Below are positions 50,955-59,700 of a stretch of 64,000 nucleotides of DNA, in pieces (positions within the stretch are counted from its first letter, which is position 1; every line of letters begins with the position of its first letter). The position numbers were made by a program, and so were the translations under genes. A model generated the notes under the pieces. The model saw only the letters and a list, made by a program, of their open reading frames with translations. It ran no database searches and was not told the DNA's origin. Source of the DNA: Symbiodinium natans (Eukaryota; Sar; Dinophyceae; Suessiales; Symbiodiniaceae); NCBI GenBank assembly GCA_905221605.1, contig CAJNDS010002539.1:62001-126000 (forward strand), in the 5' to 3' direction.

Positions 50955-51205
50955 GGCTGAGGGATGAAAAGGTATAAGAGTGCAAAATAGGGTTTAGGGT
51001 TTAGGATTTAGGGTTTGGGGTTTAGGGTTCTGGCAAACAGGGTGATGACATGAGAATCTGAGCCGAAAAGCGTGGACTTCTGTAGGAGGTTGATTCTGGA
51101 GGTCTGTCTTGCAAGCCTTTCCCTGGCTCCGCCGTAGTTCAGGTCCCTCTTCCTCTTATAGGTTCTTAGCAAAGATTGAGAAGACTTATTGTTGGGTTGC
51201 CGAAA

Positions 51206-51281
51206 TTACGGGTGCCTTATAAGGAAATCCTACTATTTTGGGGTTTATATTGGGGGTCCCTTATGTTCGTAAACCCCCCAA
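51206..51281. mobile_element. Foldback F4f
   Basis: CCGAAATTACGGGTGCC ... TATGTTCGTAAACCCCCC. Confidence 0.75.
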
Positions 51282-51325
51282 TTCCCTCGAAGAATGCGCT
51301 TCCTGTGCTTGTTGTTGCCTAGGTA

Positions 51326-51450
51326 GCATAAGGGGGACCCTTAAAATTGGAACCCTTCTTAACCCTCTTCTGGCTCTCTTAAACAGGGACCTTATTCAGA
51401 GGGTCCATATCCCCAAGGGTCCCCCTAATCCTATCCCCAATTGTTTGCCC
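51326..51450. mobile_element. Repeat F11b
   Basis: AGGGGGACCCTTAAAA ... AAGGGTCCCCCTAA; relative at 19352-19525 carries telomeric units inside. Confidence 0.7.
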
Positions 51451-51687
51451 CTAAACCCTAAACCCTAAACCCTAAACCCTAAACCCTAAACCCTAAAGCC
51501 TGCACAGGGGCTGCGTTTTTCTTTTGGAAGGCCAAAGTGCCCGCTGAGTTTTATCGATCCGCGCCCGCTCCAACGACCCTAAACCCTAAACCCGCACGCA
51601 CAAATCGAGAAGTGTACCAAGGTGGCAAAAAACCCTCAACCCTAAACCTTAAGCCCTAAACCCGAAACCCTAAACCCTAAACCCCGC
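51448..51687. repeat. CCCTAAA arrays upstream of the RT element
   Basis: 51448-51502 and 51577-51687; the element sits directly against the second. Confidence 0.95.
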
Positions 51688-51690
51688 TGA

Positions 51691-51770
51691 GGCTAGCCTC
51701 AGTGAAGCCTCACTCAAGCTAAGAAACCTCGGGGAATGACTAATCACATCACACGCGCGCTCGCGCAAAG
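51691..51770. repeat. Left terminal inverted repeat of the RT element
   Basis: Matches the reverse complement of 53321-53400 essentially base for base. The outermost bases are themselves palindromic (TGAGGCTAGCCTCA). Confidence 0.9.
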
Positions 51771-51778
51771 CACGCTTC

Positions 51779-53275
51779 TTGGCGAGGTTCAAGCATGAAA
51801 CGACCCACAAATCATCGCGCTTCATCTGGAGCTTGCTCACCAAGAACCGCTTGACCTTTGCTGCGCTGGGTGCGACATGGCGACAGACTGTTGTCAGGGG
51901 CACTGCTCAGGGGGCCACTCATAGCCCGTCACTGTTTTCGCATATTGTCTGCCAGATCATGCACGACTTGCAGGAGCAGTGGGTTGCTGCAGGCCATGTG
52001 CCGCCGTTTGGCAAGCATGATCTCAAGCTGTGGGCTGTCTGGTTCGTGGATGATGCGCTCTGCTTTTTCCGTTCGCTCTCCCAAGCTGCTGCGTTGCTGC
52101 CACAACTGCTCGATGCTCTCCGTTGCGCCGGCCTGAGCATTGACATTCACAAATGCGCGCTGCTCTCCTTGTCGACCGTGCGCGGCCTGCCAGTGGGGCT
52201 GCGCGGCCTGCCGCAGGTGGACCACGTTAAGTTTCTTGGTGCAGTGTTGTCCCTATCGGGAACGGATGAGCCGCTGGTGTCTTCTTTGCTGTCGCGCACT
52301 TCAGCTGCCTTCATGCAGAATCGGCCGCTGCTGGTGTCTGCTGCCTCCAGCATCCCTCAGAAGCTTGCGCTGCACCACGCTTTGGTCATGTCAACAGTGC
52401 GCTGGTTGATAGGCTGTGTGAGCCCTTCTGCTGACCTTCTCCGCCAAGTGAGGGTGCATGGGGTCACGATGATGATTTGGATCCTAGGCTTGACTTGCCA
52501 TCAAGAGTGGTATGATGTTCGAATGCTGACGGAGGTGAGACATATTGCTAAGTGCTGGTGCAGGGCCTGGTATGGATGTCTGCTCGACGCGTACGTCCTC
52601 TCACAAGGTTGGGCGTGGCTTGGTCATGCTCTCCGGCATCAGCATGCTCCTCTTCTGCGCATGGTCGTAGCTTGCGAAGATTCCTTCATGGCTTGTCAGC
52701 GAGAAGGGGGGCGACGAGCACGAACTGGCCCTGACAACTCCTCCTGGCGCCGGCATGCCCGATGGTTGGCGGCTCAAGGCTTAGACATGCAGGAGGTTGC
52801 GCAAGACCGAGTTGCCTGGCGAGGCCTGGCAGAGGGTTGGCTCACGCACTGGGCAGTGGAGAGATCCGCGGCGGGGACCAACGTTCTGCAGGTGGACGAG
52901 CAGTGCCAGTCGTGGAGTAGGAGATGTCTTCTAGGGGTTGCTGCACGGTCAAAGCCTGTGTTTGCCTGCACTGGTGGCCGCTGCTGTACCTTGGCATATC
53001 ATCACAGGGTGCGCGGCTGGGTGGAGCACGAATCTGAGTGGCCTTGTCCTGGGGCTGGCACGCTCTTGGGTCGCCTGAAAGATCTCGTAGCAACGGAGCT
53101 CAAAGTTGTGCATGTCCGCCTTTTCTTGCACTTTCATGTCGAGATTGAGTTGGAGTGGCCCACTGCCTTTCGACCGCTTTGGAGCGGGGAGATGCATGTA
53201 GTGGTCGAGTGGAGCCGGCTTCCTTCCAGCTGGCTGTATTTGATGCCGGAGGCCTTTGCGCGAGCGCGCGTGTGA
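51779..53275 (+). CDS. Reverse transcriptase, LINE-like, N-terminally incomplete
   Basis: Frame open for 498 codons; the start is unclear (TTG at 51779, no early ATG) and the frame runs back into the left inverted repeat. Near residues 40-54 RGTAQGATHSPSLFS matches RT motif 4 (usually G-x-x-QG-x-x-x-SP-x-LF). FVDDAL at 89-94 is the catalytic motif 5 (usually xADD). SIDIHKCALL fits the following strand. The C-terminal part (WLGHALRHQHAPLLRMV and many Trp) is typical of LINE connection regions. The finger motifs 0-3 and any endonuclease are missing. The last codons lie within the duplicated inverted-repeat sequence. Probably not autonomous. Confidence 0.8.
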   Translation: MARFKHETTHKSSRFIWSLLTKNRLTFAALGATWRQTVVRGTAQGATHSPSLFSHIVCQIMHDLQEQWVAAGHVPPFGKHDLKLWAVWFVDDALCFFRSLSQAAALLPQLLDALRCAGLSIDIHKCALLSLSTVRGLPVGLRGLPQVDHVKFLGAVLSLSGTDEPLVSSLLSRTSAAFMQNRPLLVSAASSIPQKLALHHALVMSTVRWLIGCVSPSADLLRQVRVHGVTMMIWILGLTCHQEWYDVRMLTEVRHIAKCWCRAWYGCLLDAYVLSQGWAWLGHALRHQHAPLLRMVVACEDSFMACQREGGRRARTGPDNSSWRRHARWLAAQGLDMQEVAQDRVAWRGLAEGWLTHWAVERSAAGTNVLQVDEQCQSWSRRCLLGVAARSKPVFACTGGRCCTLAYHHRVRGWVEHESEWPCPGAGTLLGRLKDLVATELKVVHVRLFLHFHVEIELEWPTAFRPLWSGEMHVVVEWSRLPSSWLYLMPEAFARARV

Positions 53276-53320
53276 TGTGATTAGTCATTCCCCGAGCTGG
53301 CTGTATTTGATGCCGGAGGC

Positions 53321-53400
53321 CTTTGCGCGAGCGCGCGTGTGATGTGATTAGTCATTCCCCGAGGTTTCTTAGCTTGAGTGAGGCTTCACTGAGGCTAGCC
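53321..53400. repeat. Right terminal inverted repeat of the RT element
   Basis: Partner of 51691-51770. A partial extra copy lies just inside at 53251-53294 through the 67-base duplication. Confidence 0.9.
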
Positions 53401-53643
53401 TGAAATGTTGGCATGGCCCTCAGAGTTGCTCACCTTTTGCATCGGCAGGCCTGGGAGGGTTTTGCGGTTTCGGCCTCGGGGGTTCGGGTTCGTGGTCTTG
53501 TTTGGGTTGGGGTTGGTGTTTTGGGGCTTTGCGGTTTGCGGTTTGGGTTGTGGGGTTCTGGGCTTTTTTGGGGTGCTGGGGTTTTGGTGTCTTGGGCTTG
53601 CGGTGCAGACTTGTGTTTCACGTTGGCGCCCGATATTCGCTCT

Positions 53644-53725
53644 TTGGAGATGGTGCTGCAGAAACCCCGCTGAGGCTGGTCTCCCGCATCCAGGACTTTC
53701 AGATCATTGGCAGCATCGGCCGCGG
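53644..53725 (+). CDS. Kinase B exon, glycine loop
   Basis: Frame AAETPLRLVSRIQDFQIIG then SIGRG, GC donor leaving two bases that complete Gly with the next exon. The 5' edge is unknown; the frame is open further upstream. Confidence 0.75.
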
Positions 53726-56700
53726 GCAGCTCCTTGATGCCTTGATTTTCCCTTTTTTTAAATTAGGGTTTAGGGTTTAGGGTTTAGGGTTATAGGGTTT
53801 AGGGCTACTGGGACCCGGAGTAGGCCCTTATTTCCTTTTTGTTTTTAGGGTAGGGGTTCCCTTGTAATCCCCTTAAAACCAAAAAGGGCACCCTTCTTAT
53901 TCCTAGGTTCCTCCTGGGTCTAGTTGATCTCAACCTTGTCAATAGTACGTTGAAGGGCTAGGACTAGAACGGTTAGGCAACCCATCTGTCTCATGCAACA
54001 GAGCGGCGTTTTACGAGGGCTTCGGCCTGCCTGTGGCCATTCTTCATGGTTTGTTTGTTCACCGCCTGAAGGACAACACGAACCGAGCTTTTGAGCAGAA
54101 GTTTTGGGACATGTGGGTTTAGGGTTTAGGGTTTAGGGTCTAGGGTTTTCGATTAAGGAATCTCTCGAGTCTAATGCTCAGTCTGGAGACCTTGGACCTG
54201 AGCTACTTCCCACCCCACTGCCGGAAGCTATCGATCCCGTGCGAAAGTCGCCAGGTTCTCGGAAGTCCACCGAGCCTTGTGGAAATCCAGCGGAGAACGC
54301 GTTGCCCTCAGCTTAAGTGAGTGTTGAGATCCCAAAGAGGTAGAACAAAACGACTCCACCACGCAAAGCTTGCTGACAGCTGTCTCAGAGCCTCCTTGAG
54401 CGAAACGCGCCAACATTGGCAAGGTACCAGGACGGGCTATTATACCCTATAACCCCTTAAAACGCCCTTCATAGGGTTGATTATGGGGATCATAGGGCCG
54501 AATAGCCCATCCTGGTAGAAGTGCAGTGTTTAGGGTTTAGGGTTTAGGGTTTAGGGTTTGGGGTTTGGGGTTTGGGGTTTAGGGTTTAGGGTTTAGGGTT
54601 TAGGGTTTGGTGATGCTCTTGCAACTGAGGTGAGGTGGCTTTGAAGCGCATCCAGCCACGCGGCTGCTCAATCAAGGTCCCGCATGCCAATCGCAACACC
54701 CCACGCCGGAACCCCTAAACCCTATAAACCCTATAAACCCTATAAACCCTATAAACCCTATAAACCCTATAAACCCTATAAACCCTATAAACCCTATAAA
54801 CCCTATAAACCCTATAAACCCTATAAACCCTATAAACCCTAAACCTCACCTGAAGCGCCCCTAATCCCAAGGCAGGGTGTGTGGTTTGCTGTTTTTGCCG
54901 GTCCCAGCTTGCCCTGTGGAGCTTCAACAAATCATGGGAGTGGGCCAAGTCAACCAAAGGCTACTATGGAAGGGTCGTTGGGGTCTGGAGCCTGTGAATC
55001 TACTACTATTTGATGAAGGATTGTAATGCTTACGTTGCCCTTATGGGGAAGAATATTTGATTTTGGGGTTCTTAGTCTACATCTCTGTTTCTGCTGCCAC
55101 CATGGTGTGCGAGAGAGCGAACGCTCAACTTGACATAAAGACCAAATTCAAAAACACTTGCGACTCGGACACCGGGCCCTTCCTAGAGCCACGGTTGGGC
55201 TTGAACCCATGGTGCATCGCTTCGTGTTGATGTATACATTGGCACTGTACTTCTTTCGGGGCTTGCATTGCAAGGTATTGATTCTGGGCGCATGTGGGGG
55301 GGGGGGGGGTAAACAAGTTTTAGGGCGTTACAGCAACCCTGTGAACGGAACCGGCACTTTGCCTTACAACTTGAACTCCCGTACAAGTCAATCCCGAACC
55401 CTTCTGCTTGGAGGTTCATGGGTAGTTATAAGTTGGGTATAAGTATGGTAACTATATTGATAACCCGATGTGGGGTTTACTTTCAACCCTACTCATAACT
55501 ACCCATGAACCTCCAAGCAAACTTATACTTCATTGCACACTAAGCTTTCCCAAACTTGGAGCCCTAAACCCTAAACCCTAAATGCTCTTGCCGGGCTCGT
55601 CCGAGGATCTACGAGATGGACGACGACGCCCGAAGCGAAGTGTACGCCGAGGCGAAGATGCTGCAGGACCTGGGCTTTTAGGGCCTTTTAGGGCGTTTAT
55701 AGGGTTTTAGAGTTTTAGGTTATTTTTGGGGGTTTTAGAGTTTTAGGTTGTTTTTAGGGCTTTGAGGGGTTTAGGGCCTTTTACCGTTTTAGGGTTTTGG
55801 GGTTTTTAGGGTTTTTGTTAGGGCTTCTTAGGGTTTTTAGGGTTTTTTGGGCTTTTAGGGATTTAAGTTTTTATTGTTTTTGTTTTTGGGTTGTGGGTTT
55901 TTGGAGAGTTTAGGTCGGCCCCAGTACGCATTCAAAAAAGGGGTTGGGGCGTAGGCGTAGGCACATAAGAGAGTCCCCTGGCTGGCAAAAGGCAAAAGGG
56001 CTTCTAAAGGTTCTTGGAACATGGAGCAAAGCAGCCGAAGCGTGTGGACAGCATCGCTGTTTTCCATAGGTCCATACCGATTTCTTCGCCCTAAACCCTA
56101 AACATTAAACCCTAACCCAAAAACCCCTGTTGGATTGCAGAGCGCGTGCTTAAACCCTAAAGGGGTTTGAGCGCCGCTGCTACCACTCGGACCTCGCCAG
56201 CGCCGGAGGGCACAGTGGTTCCAGAGTCGGCCCTACTTGGAGGTACATCGGTCGTTAGAAGAGGGTTTAGGGTTTAGGGTACAGCTTAAATAGGGTTACA
56301 AGTTGTAACTTGTAGCACTGCGTATGGCCACCCTTGAACCTCCAATGACACAGCACCGCAAGCCCAAGCACATCGAGGTTTCATCCTTGGCCGCGGGCCC
56401 ACATCCCCCAAGTCCAGAAGGTCCGCCACCCTGAGAGCGCAGTCTCCCAGTTCTGTGAAAGCCCTTCCACCGAATATGAAAGTCCCCCCCCCCCCGGTCT
56501 TAAGACCCCCCCCCAAAGGCCCCAAAGGGTTTTTTAGGCCCCGGGGGGGGGGGGGGGGGTGGGGTTCTTCTCACGACAGGAGCTGGCCCATCCCACGATC
56601 ATCAAATATTTCGCAGCTTGGCTCGGGGGACAGCACACCCTGAACCCTAAAGCCCTGGTTCTTCGTAGGGAATGAGGGCCTAGACATATTTATATATATA

Positions 56701-59700
56701 TATACCCTTTCAGGGATTCTGTAGGGTCCCTCCTTCCCTCTACTAAGAACCAGCCAGCCTTAGATCCTCAGGTGCGCCCTCCATCATTGATTCCAGGATG
56801 GGCTAATTCGGCCTTAGAATCCCCCAGAATCAACCCTATCAGGGGCCTTTGCAAGGGGTTGGCCCCATAATTAATCCTATAAAGGGCCAAGGGGTCATGG
56901 GGTTGGCCCATCCTGTTTCGTTGCCGTGAACTGTTTAGGGTTTAGGTTTAGGGTTTCGGGTTTACACGGGAAATGGACTTGCAAAGAGCCGATAACTGAA
57001 GCCTTGCCTGCCGTTGCGCAAGCGTGAGAGTCGAAAATCCTGAGGCAAAGCCCGAAGCTAAGCCACCCTAACTGTTTAGGGTTTGGGGTGCACGGTTTAA
57101 GGTGTGGGGTTTAGGGTTTCTAGGACTTAGGGTTTAGGGTTTAGGGCTGCTCCATGAAGCCCATGGGCGATGCCACACTGGCCCCAGACGCCTCAAGTCA
57201 CGAAAATATTGAAGCCCTGAAGTTCTCAACTGGGGCACCCCAAGCCGCGATAAAGCATCAAGCCAGCAGCTGCCGCCCTAAACCCTGAACCCTAAACCCT
57301 AAACCCTAAACCCTAAACCCACCTCAAACCCCAAAATTTTCAATCACGGGGTACTTGTTGGGCTCTCAAAAAGGGGGGGATAGGGGGTGAAGATCGCCGG
57401 ATCCGGGAAGTTTCGGAATCAGGTTGGGTTTTTTGGGTTTAAGGTTTCTGGGATTTAGGGAGAGGGTGGAAGGTTTAGGGTTTAGGGTTTGGGGTGGAAG
57501 GCTTAGGGTTTAGAGTTTGAGGTTGAACTCTTGCTAGGACTCCTTCACGGAGGAGATGGAGATGGCGATCGTGCTGCACGAGTGGCGTTGAGGATTACCT
57601 GAATGAACCTAGCTACAACCCTAACCCCCTCAACCCCTAAACCCTAAACCTTGAGGAAGGTGCCCACTACGAGTCGCTCGCAGTCGAGGCTATCGCTTCT
57701 ACGGCTCTGGCGCGTCGTAGTCTGGCTACGGTTTCTGCCTTAAGAACTGGCTGCCAAACCCACCCTAACCCTTATACCGCGCACCAGGTTTCATGTTGGA
57801 AAAGCCCATGCTAAGCCCCTAAACCCCTAAACCCCTAAACCCCTAAACCCCTAAACCCCTAAACCCCTAAACCCCTAAACCCCTAAACCCCTAAACCCCT
57901 AAACCCCAAACCCTTAACCCTAAACCCTAAACTGAATTCCTTGTGAGGTGATCATCCTGGAGCTGGCCGCGCATGGAGACCTGTCGAGTTTGCTAAGCCC
58001 CTGGGCTGCCTCCAGGGGTTTTAGGAGGGTTTAGGGTTTAGGGTTTCGGGTTTGGGGTTTAGGGTTTAGGGTTTGGGGTTTGGGGTTTAGGGTTTGGGGT
58101 TCTTAAGGGAGGGGGGTTCAAGGGGGGTATGTAACCCCCCGTTCGGACGCCCAAGCAATCCATCAGTTCTGCTTGTCACCCCAACAGGACGGGTAGACAA
58201 TCATGGCCTCACGGGCCATAGCCACAAGACAAAGGGTAGGTATTTTAGGGTACTTACATGGCCCCTTGTCTATGGTCCCTTAATATATGATCCCTGGCCT
58301 TCTGTGTGTAAGGGGTATACAAGGGGGTCCCCTTTTAAGGGCCCATTAATTAAGGGACCATGTAACTACTTTAAGAAGGCAAAATGGAGGCATTGGAGTC
58401 ACGACCCAAACCCTTTAAACCTCCTACACGCCCTGGCCCGGCCCTAGCCCTACCTCCCCTCTCCGCAGGGGTACTGCTTCCGAACGTAGCGCAGCCTAGG
58501 GGTAGTTGGGGATATGTAAGCCTTGAGAATACACCCTTCTCCCTGATCATACATCGCCAAAATATCCTAGTGTATTCTGATCATACCTACAAGGCCCCTG
58601 CAAGGAGGGTCCCTGAGTGGGGACGGTTCAACTAAGGCATACCCCTGTCATCCATATCACAAGCTGAGGCAAAACCAGACATGGCAATCGGATGCTCGAA
58701 GAGCACCAGGCGCAGACGGCGCCCGAAGCCCAAACCTCAAACGTCTAAGCAACAAAAGCAACACTGGGTTGTTCACTAGGAGAAATTTGAATTTCTTTCC
58801 TCAAGGGAACCTAGTCATTTTTAACGGGTGTAAAGCACAACTCAGAGCATTATTGAACCTTGCAGTGTGAGTACCGTCCAGCGAGGCGGCTAAGGGAACA
58901 CCATGTGTAGGGCACAGAGTACAGAGCCTCGGAGCTCAGATGTTGCAGCTTCATCCAGCTGTCTATGCGATGCCGGTCCATGAGTCAGGGTTTAGGGTTT
59001 AAGGTTTAGGGTTTAGGGCGGCATCTTGTGGTCAAGGTTCCCAGCTTGTTTACCCGTCAGTCTGAGCTATGCGTAGAACCATAGAGCCTTCCAGCCCAAA
59101 CCCCACACAGCAAAACAGCTGCAGGGTCTGATGTGCAAGGTTTGGGGCATCTTCTTTCAGATCTGCGACGCGTTGCACCACATGCACCGGCGCTTAGCCA
59201 GCATTGGCTGCGCTGACTTTAAAACCATGAAGTGCAACGTGCATTGGTATGTCCTAGTGGTGTTCTAATTGCGAAACACTGAGTCAAAAGTGTGAACAGT
59301 GTCGAGTAACTGAACGGATCTCGGGGGCGTAGGATTCAACCCAAAACCCTAAACCCAAAACCCAAAAACCTCAACCCTAAACCCTAATCACCCGCCGTCC
59401 AGGGGTTCGAATGCCTTCCTTCATATCAGGCCGCACGCTGCCAGAGAGCCCTATTCATTCTCCTTGCTTCAGGAAGATACCTTAAGGCGAAAAGGGATCC
59501 TGAATATGATTTAAGGTATGTTCCTTAATGAAAGGATTATTGGGCTCTTTGGGGCTGTCGCGATAGAGGAAGCTGCACCCCTGAACCGATCGATTGCTTG
59601 TGCATGGAATCGTGGGGGAGCATACCTGCAGTCTCTTGACCCAAGTTCTGCACAAGGCACCGCATCATGCACCGAGACGTGAAGCCGGAGAACACCTTCG

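Larger units (their letters stand above)
51691..53400. mobile_element. Reverse-transcriptase element with 80-base terminal inverted repeats
   Basis: Bases 51691-51770 and 53321-53400 are inverted copies over about 80 bases, beginning GGCTAGCCTCAGTGAAGCC. The 3-base sequence TGA flanks both outer edges (51688-51690 and 53401-53403), as expected of a target-site duplication. Inside is one RT ORF. A 67-base unit is tandemly repeated at 53228-53294 and 53295-53361 and holds most of the right repeat twice. LINEs normally lack inverted repeats, so this is a hybrid, or an RT fragment carried by a DNA transposon. Confidence 0.8.

Noticed and set aside
54715-54957. Minus-strand ORF of repeated RVY residues
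   Set aside because: It is the 9-base CCCTATAAA array read in frame.
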